From contig CALLHY010000011.1 of the NCBI GenBank assembly GCA_938009275.1, positions 1-64,000 of the forward strand: a stretch of DNA of 64,000 nucleotides, given 5' to 3'. The notes under the pieces were generated by a model. It was not told where the DNA came from. It searched no databases and worked only from the letters and a program-made list of their open reading frames with translations. Made by a program: the position numbers and the translations under genes. The DNA is from an uncultured bacterium (GTDB lineage Bacteria; Cloacimonadota; Cloacimonadia; Cloacimonadales; Cloacimonadaceae). This document shows, piece after piece, positions 36,550 to 45,341 of the stretch (its first letter is position 1; each line of letters opens with the position of its first letter).

Positions 36550-37356
36550 ATGTATAAATCAGTTAAACAACAAAACCTGGAAGCCCGCATCCTGAAGCTG
36601 CTCTCTGGAAAGGCACTAAAGACCGCTGAGATGATCTTTGACGATCCCGAGCTACAAGCTGCACAGGAGTATGCCAATATTGTATCCATTAAGCGTTTGG
36701 GTTACAATGATCATGGCCCCGTGCACATGCGCACCGCCACGCTGAATACCATAAAGATGTTTAAGCTACTGCACGAAGCAGGCATCCAAATGAATCTGGA
36801 AAAAGAAGAAGTGGGAACCGCAGACGACTCCCTTACCGCCGTTATTATGGCATCACTGCTGCACGACCTGGGCATGACCATCACCCGCGACAGCCATGAA
36901 TTGCTTAGCATTCAGCTTGCAACGCCGTATATTGACCGCATTCTGGATGCCCTGCACGAATCCGGAGAGCTAATGACCAAAACCGCCATAAAGTCCATAG
37001 CCATAGAAGCTATCTTTGGGCACATGGCTACTCGTAAAATCCATTCTCTGGAAGCGGGACTGGTGCTAATAGGCGATGGCAGTGACATGGAAAAGGGCAG
37101 AGCACGCATCCCCAGCATGCTTAGCATGAAAACCAGAGTTGGCGATATTCACCGCACCTCAGCTTCTTCCATCCAAAAAGTGAAGATAACAAAAGGACAG
37201 GAAAAGCCCATCTGCATCACCGTGGAAATGACCGCCTCGGTAGGCTTTTTCCAGATAGAAGAAGTGTTTTTCCCCAAGATAAATAACAGCCCCGTAAAGC
37301 CATACATTGAGCTTTATGCCGGAGTTATTGACCGCGAACTGCTACGCTATCTGTAG
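36550..37356 (+). CDS. HD-domain phosphohydrolase
   Basis: 268 residues. The HD metal-binding pattern is visible: DHGPVHMRTAT (first His), ASLLHDLGMT (the His-Asp pair) and DSHELLSIQLA, with a later FGHMATRKIHSLEAGLVLIGDG that can give the remaining ligands. A small C-terminal beta domain follows (ICITVEMTASVGFFQIEEVF). HD enzymes act on nucleotides, signalling dinucleotides or phosphate esters; the substrate cannot be told. It is the last gene of the plus-strand run from ackA. AGGAG lies ten bases before the ATG. Confidence 0.83.
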   Translation: MYKSVKQQNLEARILKLLSGKALKTAEMIFDDPELQAAQEYANIVSIKRLGYNDHGPVHMRTATLNTIKMFKLLHEAGIQMNLEKEEVGTADDSLTAVIMASLLHDLGMTITRDSHELLSIQLATPYIDRILDALHESGELMTKTAIKSIAIEAIFGHMATRKIHSLEAGLVLIGDGSDMEKGRARIPSMLSMKTRVGDIHRTSASSIQKVKITKGQEKPICITVEMTASVGFFQIEEVFFPKINNSPVKPYIELYAGVIDRELLRYL

Positions 37357-37886
37357 CACAGCCTTTTTTGTCCGCGAATTACTCGAAACACCACTGCTTG
37401 CATTTACGCAAACACACCTCTTTTACGGTGCCCGGAGTCCATATCGCCCTGTAATTCGCAGGTATACGTGAAACTAACAAGGCGACATCGACTCCAGACT
37501 CAGCTTCTCCACCACCACCTGCCTTGCAGGAATTTCACTATCATTACGGATGAAATACGCATCTCATCCGTATTTCATCCGTAATTCATTAGTAATTCGT
37601 TCAAGGAAGCAGCAGGGAAGACATGAATAGAACGCTAGCTTTAACAAGAATGAGCACCGGTTTTTATGGCTCTAACACCCATTATTGGGATTATAAAATC
37701 ACTTGCTCACCAGATGAATCAGTGATCTTTTGGGGTTAGCCAAAGCCTTGGTTCAAATTCACAACTTATGCTATAAACAAAAAGCCAATGCGCTTGCAGG
37801 CTATCTTTAGCTTTCAGCAGCATTGGCTTAATCTTGCTATTAGCTGGCTTAGTTCATCGCGTTATCCGCTAATTCTCTATTTGTTA
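37357..37886. other. Non-coding region with repeat remnants
   Basis: 530 bases between the ends of convergent genes. It contains a hairpin repeat (37543-37620, listed separately). A stretch at about 37690-37730 (ACTTGCTCACCAGAT ... TGATCTTT) reappears at about 46337-46406 in the other repeat-bearing gap. A weak hairpin (AAGCCAATGC at 37782-37791 pairing with 37820-37829 over a 28-base loop) may help stop transcription of either neighbour. No protein-like frame is seen. Confidence 0.65.
37543..37620 (+). repeat. Composite interspersed repeat, copy B (complete hairpin)
   Basis: A perfect 17-base inverted repeat (37543-37559 and 37569-37585; left arm ATTACGGATGAAATACG) with a 9-base loop, then a tail ending in the 18 bases shared with the 69-bp hairpin family. 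Positions 37554-37620 match 1-67 with two differences. Confidence 0.9.
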
Positions 37887-40118
37887 TCACTTCCTTGGCA
37901 GGTTTTTCATTAGTTTGGCATCGGTTTTGCCGTTTTTGGTAACGTTGCCAGGAGAGCTTTCGTTGGTCATTAAGTTCTGAGCCACAATCTGATTGTCATA
38001 TAGCTCAAACACAGTCCACAGGGTTCCAACGGTGGCGGTAGGAACATAGAAGGTTTGTATTAGCATGCTGCCGAAATACACGCGCACAGTAGCTCCGCTG
38101 TTGCTCAAAGCCTGGCTGGTGGTGCTGTTTCGGTTTGAGTAATCATGAACGCTGTAACGGTATAAGCCACCGGTTTGATGCAGAATGGTAACTGTTTCCG
38201 GGCCGTAGGAGCTGGTGTCGTCCACATCTAAATTGCAATATACTTCCGAATTGTGGTAGAAGCTGCTGTTGCTATAATAAACGTGGAATCTACCTTCATC
38301 GGGATCGGGGCCGGTTATGTGGGAGTCCAGATCGGAAGGTGTAGCTCCCCAAGTGAGAACTATGCGGATTTCATCGCTGCTTAGCTGCGGAGTAATAACC
38401 CCATTCTGGCCAGAACTGGTTATCCCACCTACTACTACAACATTGAAATATGTGGAATTGAAATCTGTTTTGGATGCCTGGGCAGTGTAATAACCAGTTA
38501 CCAAATCACTAAGGCTATAGGCTCCACTGGAATTAGTGATTGCGGATGACAACACTGTTCCGGTTTGAGTATTCCAGCCCTGCCTGAAATGTAGCTCCAC
38601 ACCCTCAACCGGCTGGGAGTTCAGCGCGTTATAGATATATCCGCTAATGGTTCCGGTTCCTACGTATGTTTCATCAATCTGCAGAATAGTTTGGAGGTTC
38701 GTATCTTGATTGCCAGGGATGTTCACGTTGTTGTAGGTAACTTCGTGATATCCTGTTTTGCTAAATGTTACGCGGTATTCTGTTCCAGCGTTTACACTGA
38801 AGCTATAGCTTCCATCGCTTTCGGTTTGGGAAGAGGCTATTAAATCCCTGGTTATCAGGTCGTTGTATACATTTATGCTAACTCCGGCTATGCCTTGGTT
38901 GCTAACGGCATCCCGGACCCTGCCACGTAGGGTTCCCTGTATTGGATTGGTGGCTTTTTGCACCAGAAAACGGGTGTTGAATATCTCCCAGGGATCAGGT
39001 GTGTCGATAATATCGGAGAAGATGTCTGCGTTAACTGCCACCTCTCCCATAAAACCTGCCCACAGCGACCACCAGTCCGTAATAGCCGGATCAATAATCA
39101 CTTCACCATATACGCCAGCCGCCACTGAAACTCCCGCCAAGCCGTAGAACAGGAAGCTTAGCTCAGGATTTAGTGATGCACGATAGCTGATATTATAGGC
39201 AAAAGGATCATCATTGTTTGAGCTTGCCTGTTCACTAATGGTGTTCACCGGTTGCCAGGCGTTATCGGCGTATTGAACACCGGCAGTAAGTTCGTTGGTG
39301 TAGCTGTAACTAAGTGATACACTGGCAGTGGCGTTGCCCGATAGATTAAGCTTAACTTCCATTACCGGAGTGATAACAACAGGGAATACACCAATACTGA
39401 AAACAATGGGTTGAAATGGCTGAGAAAAGATTACAATGTCCTGATCAACATTAAAAAAGCTTACAGTGTTGGACATGGTTACATTCATATCGATGGTCTC
39501 TTTGGCTACGAAGCTCATGGTATAAAGCTCTCCATTTTTGATGCGGAGTTCGCCTTCGATGCCAAGGTCTATGCTTGCAGAACCTACCAGCTTTGTTTGG
39601 TCATTGGTGGTGCTGGGATCGTTGTCCATGTCCCAAAGTACGCTGTTGATATCAAAATTGAATAGTCCGCTACTATCGCGACGCAGCACAACCCCTTTCA
39701 TAGTGCTTTTGGTAGATTGCAGGTCTTCGGGACCAAGGTCTCTGTCTATAGACAGCGCTCCAGACTGCAAGGCATCGGTAAGGCTTGCTGGTTCAGTGGT
39801 GGCTATCAGATTGTCACCATCGGGTGTAATCTGTGTAACCTTACGCAATAGACCATTGGGGAACTCGGTTGTGGGAGCAGATACAATAATGCGCTCGGGG
39901 GCAAGCTGTTGCGTTTCTGCAACATTGGGCATCACAATCATGGTTTCTGAGCCCGGCACAGCAGTAAACTGGTCGGCAACGGCCTGAGACAAAACGCTTG
40001 TCTGCGCTTTTAATGCCGGAGCAAATTCATCCACTGGATCGGTGGGTTTCTTTTTACAAGATACGGAAAGCAAGGCTAATAAAGCAACAAGGGCTATAAG
40101 CCCAAACTTGGTTTTCAT
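37887..40118 (-). CDS. Large lipoprotein with carboxypeptidase-regulatory domains and YfaP-like C-terminus
   Basis: 743 residues. Lipoprotein signal peptide with lipobox LLSVSC (Cys21) followed by KKKPTDP. The middle (about 100-380) is a beta-rich region with no recognised family. Two carboxypeptidase-regulatory-like domains follow (GTLRGRVRDAVSNQGIAGV near 398 and GTISGYIYNALNSQPVEGV near 490). The C-terminus has the YfaP/DUF2135 pattern (IRIVLTWGATPSDLDSHITG, FHVYYSN, YRYSVHDYS). It is probably anchored to the outer or inner membrane and exposed to the periplasm or surface. AAGGAG precedes the ATG. Single gene, convergent with the HD-domain gene. Confidence 0.83.
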   Translation of the reverse strand: MKTKFGLIALVALLALLSVSCKKKPTDPVDEFAPALKAQTSVLSQAVADQFTAVPGSETMIVMPNVAETQQLAPERIIVSAPTTEFPNGLLRKVTQITPDGDNLIATTEPASLTDALQSGALSIDRDLGPEDLQSTKSTMKGVVLRRDSSGLFNFDINSVLWDMDNDPSTTNDQTKLVGSASIDLGIEGELRIKNGELYTMSFVAKETIDMNVTMSNTVSFFNVDQDIVIFSQPFQPIVFSIGVFPVVITPVMEVKLNLSGNATASVSLSYSYTNELTAGVQYADNAWQPVNTISEQASSNNDDPFAYNISYRASLNPELSFLFYGLAGVSVAAGVYGEVIIDPAITDWWSLWAGFMGEVAVNADIFSDIIDTPDPWEIFNTRFLVQKATNPIQGTLRGRVRDAVSNQGIAGVSINVYNDLITRDLIASSQTESDGSYSFSVNAGTEYRVTFSKTGYHEVTYNNVNIPGNQDTNLQTILQIDETYVGTGTISGYIYNALNSQPVEGVELHFRQGWNTQTGTVLSSAITNSSGAYSLSDLVTGYYTAQASKTDFNSTYFNVVVVGGITSSGQNGVITPQLSSDEIRIVLTWGATPSDLDSHITGPDPDEGRFHVYYSNSSFYHNSEVYCNLDVDDTSSYGPETVTILHQTGGLYRYSVHDYSNRNSTTSQALSNSGATVRVYFGSMLIQTFYVPTATVGTLWTVFELYDNQIVAQNLMTNESSPGNVTKNGKTDAKLMKNLPRK

Positions 40119-40290
40119 AATGAACTCCTTATCATTTTGTCTTGTATGGCAATGCTGCGAATAATAATGGTGGTGTCAAGTTATTTCTGAACAGATTATT
40201 TTATGTGGACAAGCATCAGGTGATACCAAATAAGGTTTGACAAAAAAAACGAGCTTATCAGGTTGGTTAAATATAAAAATATTGCTTTAA

Positions 40291-40309
40291 GGGGTATACC
40301 CCCGGGAGG
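40291..40309 (+). promoter_or_regulatory. Palindrome next to the ribosome site of the small lipoprotein
   Basis: GGGGTATACCCC (40291-40302) is a perfect 12-base palindrome immediately followed by the ribosome site GGGAGG (40304-40309). The C-run could pair with the ribosome site, or the palindrome could be a protein-binding site. Function is inferred only from the position. Confidence 0.4.
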
Positions 40310-40316
40310 AAAAAAA

Positions 40317-40907
40317 ATGGATACCAGGAAAGGATTCAGGTCGCTTTTCGCACTGAAGCTAATGCTTTTGATAATTGCCACTGTTGTTCTGGCGGGTTGT
40401 GCGCCTCGGTTGGTTCTAAGCCCCGGTTTACCCGATGTGGTGCTATCTGTGCCTTCATCGAGTAGCACTCAAACAATTGCTGCTCCACATGGGAATGCCG
40501 ACACACATTTTGTGCAGCCAGATGACTACTTTTTTAATGAAGAAAGCCTGGATGACTACGGTTGGGTTTATGTAAAATTAGGAAAGATAGTTACTGCTCC
40601 CACACCAGAAACCAAGAATCAGGCACAGTTCATGAATGCCTCCACGGGCAAACAAGAATGGGCAAAATGGTGGGCTAAAACCCGCATCGCCACCAAAGCT
40701 GATCTTGCCTTGGGAACCGAGGTAATCTGCTTCGACAGCAACAACAATGGTGAAGTTTATATGCCGCCCGAAAATAACCAAACTGCCAGAACCGATTCCT
40801 GGTTCTTAGCTCGCATTACCGATACTTCTGAGCTATTCAAAGGCTATGTAATGGTAACAGACGGCTACAAAGTTCATTTTAGTAATTTGCGAGTAATAGT
40901 TAAGTAG
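40317..40907 (+). CDS. Small lipoprotein, unknown function
   Basis: 196 residues from the ATG at 40317 (GGGAGG seven bases upstream); the longer reading from 40263 is rejected. Lipoprotein signal (LMLLIIATVVLAGC) with lipobox LAGC and APRL after it. The mature part has no recognised family. It contains WGKTR-like basic and Trp-rich segments (KQEWAKWWAKTRIA) and a beta-rich end (SWFLARITDTSELFKGYVMV) that could be a small SH3-like barrel. It stands alone with its own terminator at 40918. Confidence 0.78.
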   Translation: MDTRKGFRSLFALKLMLLIIATVVLAGCAPRLVLSPGLPDVVLSVPSSSSTQTIAAPHGNADTHFVQPDDYFFNEESLDDYGWVYVKLGKIVTAPTPETKNQAQFMNASTGKQEWAKWWAKTRIATKADLALGTEVICFDSNNNGEVYMPPENNQTARTDSWFLARITDTSELFKGYVMVTDGYKVHFSNLRVIVK

Positions 40908-40917
40908 AACATTTAGT

Positions 40918-40950
40918 GGGGCAGGTTACATAATCTGCCCCTTTAGTTTA
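40918..40950 (+). terminator. Intrinsic terminator after the small lipoprotein
   Basis: GGGGCAG (40918-40924) pairs with CTGCCCC (40935-40941) around a 10-base loop, followed by TTTAGTTTA. It starts ten bases after the stop codon. Confidence 0.85.
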
Positions 40951-41026
40951 TACATGCAGGTCTTTACATGTGCCGGGGCTATGCGCCGCAAAGCACGATC
41001 TATTATAATATAAACGAGGATAACCG

Positions 41027-42580
41027 ATGTTAAGTACCAAAGACGCCATCCAGAAATTGCTGGATAAAGAACGTAAAACCCTGCTAATGGGCGGGGATAA
41101 AGCGGTGGAAAAGCAGAAACAAGGCGGGAAATTGACCGCACGTGAACGCTTGGATTTACTTTTTGATGAAGGCACATTCCGCGAGCTGGATATGTTCGTC
41201 CAGCATCGTTGTGACAATTTTGGCATGGAAAAGATAGAAATTCCCTCCGATGGCGTTATAACCGGCCATGGGATGGTGAACGGCCGTCCCGTTTTTGCCT
41301 TCTCGCAAGACTTCACTGCCCGCGGTGGCAGCTTGGGCGAAATGCACGCGGCCAAGATATGCAAGGTGATGGACATGGCACTAAAGAGCGGAGTGCCAAT
41401 TGTGGGAATAAACGATTCCGGCGGTGCACGCATCCAGGAAGGTGTTGATGCCCTGCGCGGATATGGAGACATCTTCTTCCGCAATTCCCGTGCCAGCGGT
41501 GTTATTCCCCAAATAACCGCTATAATGGGACCCTGTGCCGGTGGTGCTGTTTATTCACCAGCCATGACCGACTTTGTATTCATGGTTAAAAACACCAGTT
41601 TTATGTTCATAACCGGCCCGGACGTTATCCGAGCGGTTACCGGCGAAGAGACTACTCAGGAAGACCTTGGCGGAGCCATGTCGCACAACAGCCGCAGTGG
41701 CAACGCTCATTTTGCCTGCGAAAACGATGCCGATGCCATTGAGCAGATTAAGGTTCTTCTTTCTTATTTGCCTGCTAATAACATGGAGGATGCACCACGT
41801 CCCGAGAATAGTGATGACCCTTGGCGGCTTTGCCCCGAACTGGATACCATTATCCCGGATAGCCCCAAGATGAGCTATGATATGCGCGATGTTATTCACA
41901 GCGTTGTGGATGATGGCATATTCTTTGAACCACATTATTACTATGCGCAAAACATCATTGTAGGTTTCGGCAGGCTAAATGGACGCACGGTAGGCATAGT
42001 TGCCAACCAACCTAAGGTTTTGGCAGGATGTCTGGACATCGATGCCTCAGACAAGGCCACCCGCTTCATTCGCTTCTGTGATGCCTTCAACATTCCTTTG
42101 GTAACCTTTGTGGATGTACCTGGCTACTTGCCGGGAACGCATCAGGAATGGAACGGCATCATTCGCCACGGCGCAAAGCTGCTGTGGTGCTATTCCGAAG
42201 CAACTGTGCCGAAACTAACCGTGGTTACGCGTAAGGACTATGGCGGAAGCTACATCGCCATGAGCAGCCGTCACCTTGGAGCAGACATGGTGTTTGCCTG
42301 GCCCAGCAGCGAGATTGCCGTAATGGGTGCTCAAGGCGCAGCCAACATTATCTTCCGCAAGGAGATAACCAGTGCTGAAGATCAGAACGCCAAGCGTGCA
42401 GAGATGATCCAGATATATGAAGAGCAGTTCAATAACCCCTACGTGGCAGCTTCACGCGGCTATGTGGATGCCGTTATCTTACCTTCTGAGACGCGTAAAC
42501 GCCTTATCGACGCTCTGGAGATACTATCCACCAAGAGTGAAAGTCTGCCACCCAAAAAACACGGTAATATCCCCGCGTAG
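41027..42580 (+). CDS. mmdA: Acyl-CoA carboxyltransferase subunit (methylmalonyl-CoA decarboxylase alpha / PccB / 12S type)
   Basis: 517 residues, the usual length for the carboxyltransferase subunit that acts on propionyl-CoA/methylmalonyl-CoA. It has two crotonase-like halves. Motifs: KLTARERLDLLFDEGTF, INDSGGARIQEGVDAL, GPCAGGAVYSPAM, GPDVIRAVTGEETTQEDLGG and, in the second half, FVDVPGYLPGTHQEWNGII and GSYIAMSSRHLGADM. Together with the following 5S/biotin-carrier fusion this gives a methylmalonyl-CoA:pyruvate transcarboxylase- or decarboxylase-like system for the propionate route. No membrane beta subunit is present in the window. Which of the two reactions runs in the cell is an inference. 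The gene begins the carboxyltransferase group. Confidence 0.92.
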   Translation: MLSTKDAIQKLLDKERKTLLMGGDKAVEKQKQGGKLTARERLDLLFDEGTFRELDMFVQHRCDNFGMEKIEIPSDGVITGHGMVNGRPVFAFSQDFTARGGSLGEMHAAKICKVMDMALKSGVPIVGINDSGGARIQEGVDALRGYGDIFFRNSRASGVIPQITAIMGPCAGGAVYSPAMTDFVFMVKNTSFMFITGPDVIRAVTGEETTQEDLGGAMSHNSRSGNAHFACENDADAIEQIKVLLSYLPANNMEDAPRPENSDDPWRLCPELDTIIPDSPKMSYDMRDVIHSVVDDGIFFEPHYYYAQNIIVGFGRLNGRTVGIVANQPKVLAGCLDIDASDKATRFIRFCDAFNIPLVTFVDVPGYLPGTHQEWNGIIRHGAKLLWCYSEATVPKLTVVTRKDYGGSYIAMSSRHLGADMVFAWPSSEIAVMGAQGAANIIFRKEITSAEDQNAKRAEMIQIYEEQFNNPYVAASRGYVDAVILPSETRKRLIDALEILSTKSESLPPKKHGNIPA

Positions 42581-42587
42581 GTAAACT

Positions 42588-42776
42588 ATGAATAGTAAAC
42601 AAGAACTCGCCGCCATAAGTGCCGTGATGGCAATCATTACTGCCGAAAGCTCTGCACCGCAGTATCAAGCTCCCACTTTGGGAAATCCCAGCCACCCTTA
42701 TGCAGCTTATGGTCGTCAAACAACCATGCAATATAGAGACATCACCCAACGTAGAATAATAAAAAGAAACAGATAG
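42588..42776 (+). CDS. Small MmdE/OadG-like accessory subunit
   Basis: 62 residues. A short helix (KQELAAISAVMAIITAES), a Pro/Tyr-rich linker and a basic end (DITQRRIIKRNR). This arrangement is like the small epsilon subunit and the C-terminal part of the gamma/delta subunits of biotin-dependent decarboxylases, where similar sequences read ELVAVIAAAIAAY ... RSIRRV. In those enzymes it stabilises the complex. It lies exactly between the MmdA-type gene (8 bases away) and the 5S/carrier gene (12 bases), which supports the call. There is no true membrane span. Confidence 0.65.
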   Translation: MNSKQELAAISAVMAIITAESSAPQYQAPTLGNPSHPYAAYGRQTTMQYRDITQRRIIKRNR

Positions 42777-42787
42777 AGGATACTACT

Positions 42788-44779
42788 ATGGATAAACACG
42801 GCATCCTGGAAATGACCACCATGCGCTATGAGGCCGACCGCCCCAAAGCCGCAAACCCAATTAAGATACAAGACCTTAGTTTTAGAGATGGTCACCAATC
42901 CCTGTTCGCCACCCGAGGAAGAACTGAAGACATGCTACACGTGGCCAAAGACATGGATGAAGTTGGCTTTTACTCTATGGAAGTATGGGGCGGAGCTACC
43001 TTCGACACCATGCACCGCTATCTGGGTGAAGACCCATGGGAACGCATCAGAACCCTTAAAGAACACATCAAGAAGACCCCATTCTCCATGCTGCTGCGCG
43101 GACAGAACCTGGTTGGCTATCAGAACTATGCAGACGATGTGGTAGAAACCTTCGTGCAGCGTGCCTGCGACAATGGCATAGATATCTTCCGCGTTTTTGA
43201 CGCCCTGAATGACTTCCGCAACTTTATAACCGCAGTGAAGATAATAAAGAAGAACAACAAACATTTCCAAGGCACTATATGCTACTCGCTAACCGAACAA
43301 CGTATGGGCGGTGACATATATAACATCGACTACTACGTTAGCAAAGCAAAACAGCTTCAGGAAATGGGCGCGGACACGATATGCATAAAAGACATGGCTG
43401 GCCTGGTTGCCCCATACGATGCCTACAACCTCGTGAGAGCCCTTAAAGAGAACGTATCGGTGCCAATCCACCTGCATACTCATTTCACTTCCGGCATGGG
43501 CGACCTGTCCCTTTTCAAGGCCATAGAAGCAGGTGTGGATATAATTGATACCTGCATGGCTCCTTATGCCTACAGAACTTCCCATCCCGCAGTGGAGCCA
43601 TTGGTGAATAGCCTGCTGGGAACTAACCGCGACACCGGCTTCGACATCAAGCTGCTTAACCGCATTGGCAAAGAAATGGAAAAGGACATCCCCAAGTATC
43701 TGCACTTTGCCGACAACACCAAATACTCCATTATCGATACAGACGTAATTATCCACCAAACCCCCGGCGGTATGCTGTCTAACCTTGTTAACCAACTTCG
43801 CCAGATGGACGAACTTGACAAGCTGGATGATGTGTTCAAAGAAATACCCAAAGTGCGCGAAGAGCTCGGTCAAATCCCCCTGGTTACCCCAACCAGTCAG
43901 ATTGTTGGCATCCAGGCAGTAAATAATGCCCTCTTCGACACCAAACCCGGCGAGTATGCCCGCATCACCGAGCAAGTGAAAGACCTTTGCTATGGGCTTT
44001 ATGGCAAAACGACCCTGCCAATTGATCCCGAAGTGCAAAAAAAGGCATTAGTTGGTTATCCCCGCGGTGAAACGCCCATCACCTGCCGTCCCGGCGACGT
44101 GATAAATCCCGCCATGGATGATGTACACAAGCAGTGTGAAGGCTTGGCAAAGAACATCGACGACGAGCTGATTGTAGCCTTGTATAACCTCACCGGCAAG
44201 AAATTCTTAAAGATCAAATACGGTATGGAACCCATGCCCGAAGATATGAAACCCAAAACCATGGAAGACGTTAAAAAAGAACAAGAGCTTTGTAACAAAG
44301 CAAAAGCAGGAAAAATGACAGATAAACCCGAAGCCCCAGCCAAACCTGAAGACATTCGCCAGTTCGACGTTTATGTAGACGGCAATTATTACCTTGTGGA
44401 AGTTTCTGAAAAAGGCGGTGCACCCCGCGTGGTTAGCAGCCGTCCTGCTCCCAAGCCCGGAAGCCCCGCTCCAGTACCTCAAGCTGCAACACCAACACCC
44501 AAGCCTGTGGCACAGCCTGCACCGGCAGTTCAGGCAGCTCCTCCGGCAGCCGTTGAAGGCGGCACTCCCATCGCCAGCCCCATGCCCGGCATGTTTGTGA
44601 AGTATGAAAAACAGATCGGCGATAAAGTGAAGCATGGAGAAAGCCTGCTGGTATTAGAAGCCATGAAGATGTATAACAACATCCCCTCCCCAGTAGACGG
44701 CACACTGGTGGCAGCACCTTTTGCATCCGGTGCCAATGTTGCCAAGGGCGATGTATTAGCGGTTGTTAAACCCGATTAA
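42788..44779 (+). CDS. Carboxyltransferase 5S (oxaloacetate/pyruvate) subunit fused to biotin carrier domain
   Basis: 663 residues. The N-terminal TIM-barrel (about 20-290) is of the pyruvate carboxyltransferase/OadA type: IQDLSFRDGHQSLFATR, EVWGGATFDTMHRYL, RVFDALNDFRN, CIKDMAGLVAPYDAY and HLHTHFTSGMG (metal-binding His-x-His). A conserved helical domain reaches about 480. A Pro/Ala-rich linker leads to the biotinyl domain (about 595-663), with EAMKM carrying the biotin-accepting lysine. With the MmdA-type protein it can move CO2 between methylmalonyl-CoA and pyruvate, linking oxaloacetate formation to propionate metabolism. AGAGGA lies eight bases before the ATG. Confidence 0.93.
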   Translation: MDKHGILEMTTMRYEADRPKAANPIKIQDLSFRDGHQSLFATRGRTEDMLHVAKDMDEVGFYSMEVWGGATFDTMHRYLGEDPWERIRTLKEHIKKTPFSMLLRGQNLVGYQNYADDVVETFVQRACDNGIDIFRVFDALNDFRNFITAVKIIKKNNKHFQGTICYSLTEQRMGGDIYNIDYYVSKAKQLQEMGADTICIKDMAGLVAPYDAYNLVRALKENVSVPIHLHTHFTSGMGDLSLFKAIEAGVDIIDTCMAPYAYRTSHPAVEPLVNSLLGTNRDTGFDIKLLNRIGKEMEKDIPKYLHFADNTKYSIIDTDVIIHQTPGGMLSNLVNQLRQMDELDKLDDVFKEIPKVREELGQIPLVTPTSQIVGIQAVNNALFDTKPGEYARITEQVKDLCYGLYGKTTLPIDPEVQKKALVGYPRGETPITCRPGDVINPAMDDVHKQCEGLAKNIDDELIVALYNLTGKKFLKIKYGMEPMPEDMKPKTMEDVKKEQELCNKAKAGKMTDKPEAPAKPEDIRQFDVYVDGNYYLVEVSEKGGAPRVVSSRPAPKPGSPAPVPQAATPTPKPVAQPAPAVQAAPPAAVEGGTPIASPMPGMFVKYEKQIGDKVKHGESLLVLEAMKMYNNIPSPVDGTLVAAPFASGANVAKGDVLAVVKPD

Positions 44780-44804
44780 TCAACATAAGTTAATGGAGAG
44801 TATC

Positions 44805-45341
44805 ATGCAAACAAAAAGCCAGATTATGGACAAGGCACAGATGGAACGCAGCCTCCAAAGAATGGCGCATGAGATTATTGAACAGAACCGCGGCCTGGAG
44901 AAGATCAGGCTGGTAGGTATTCGCTCGCGTGGGGTTCCCATTGCTGAAAGGCTTTCGGACTATCTGAAGCTCATCTCCAATCAGGAAATACCCGTTGGGA
45001 TATTAGATATTACCCTTTACCGAGACGATCTATCCACCATTTCACATCAACCCGTTATAAAGGGTTCATCGCTGAATTTTGATTTAGACGATGCCATTGT
45101 AGTGCTGGTGGATGACGTATTATACACGGGAAGAACTGTGCGCGCCGCCATCGATGCACTAATGGATTTCGGCCGTCCCAAGCAGATTCAGCTTGCCGTG
45201 CTGATAGACCGCGGGCATCGCGAACTCCCCATTAAAGCTGATTACGTGGGCAAAAACGTTCCCACCTCTAAGGAAGAAATAATCAAGGTATCCTTAGAGG
45301 ACACCGATGGAGAAGACAGTGTTAAAATCGTTCTGGTCTAG
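44805..45341 (+). CDS. pyrR: PyrR bifunctional regulator / uracil phosphoribosyltransferase
   Basis: 178 residues from the ATG at 44805 (GGAG seven bases upstream; the reading from 44763 overlaps the previous gene). PyrR binds pyr mRNA to control attenuation in many bacteria and also makes UMP from uracil and PRPP. The PRPP-binding motif VVLVDDVLYTGRTVRAA and the family segments RLVGIRSRGVPIAERL, LDITLYRDDL, LIDRGHRELPIKADYVGKNV are intact. No leader attenuator is seen in the 25-base gap upstream, so any RNA control by it acts elsewhere. It overlaps pyrF by 35 bases. Confidence 0.92.
   Translation: MQTKSQIMDKAQMERSLQRMAHEIIEQNRGLEKIRLVGIRSRGVPIAERLSDYLKLISNQEIPVGILDITLYRDDLSTISHQPVIKGSSLNFDLDDAIVVLVDDVLYTGRTVRAAIDALMDFGRPKQIQLAVLIDRGHRELPIKADYVGKNVPTSKEEIIKVSLEDTDGEDSVKIVLV

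Noticed and set aside
43289..44038. Minus-strand open frame of 249 codons
   Set aside because: It lies antisense to the conserved 5S carboxyltransferase domain; the composition is Phe/His/Val-rich without any motif.
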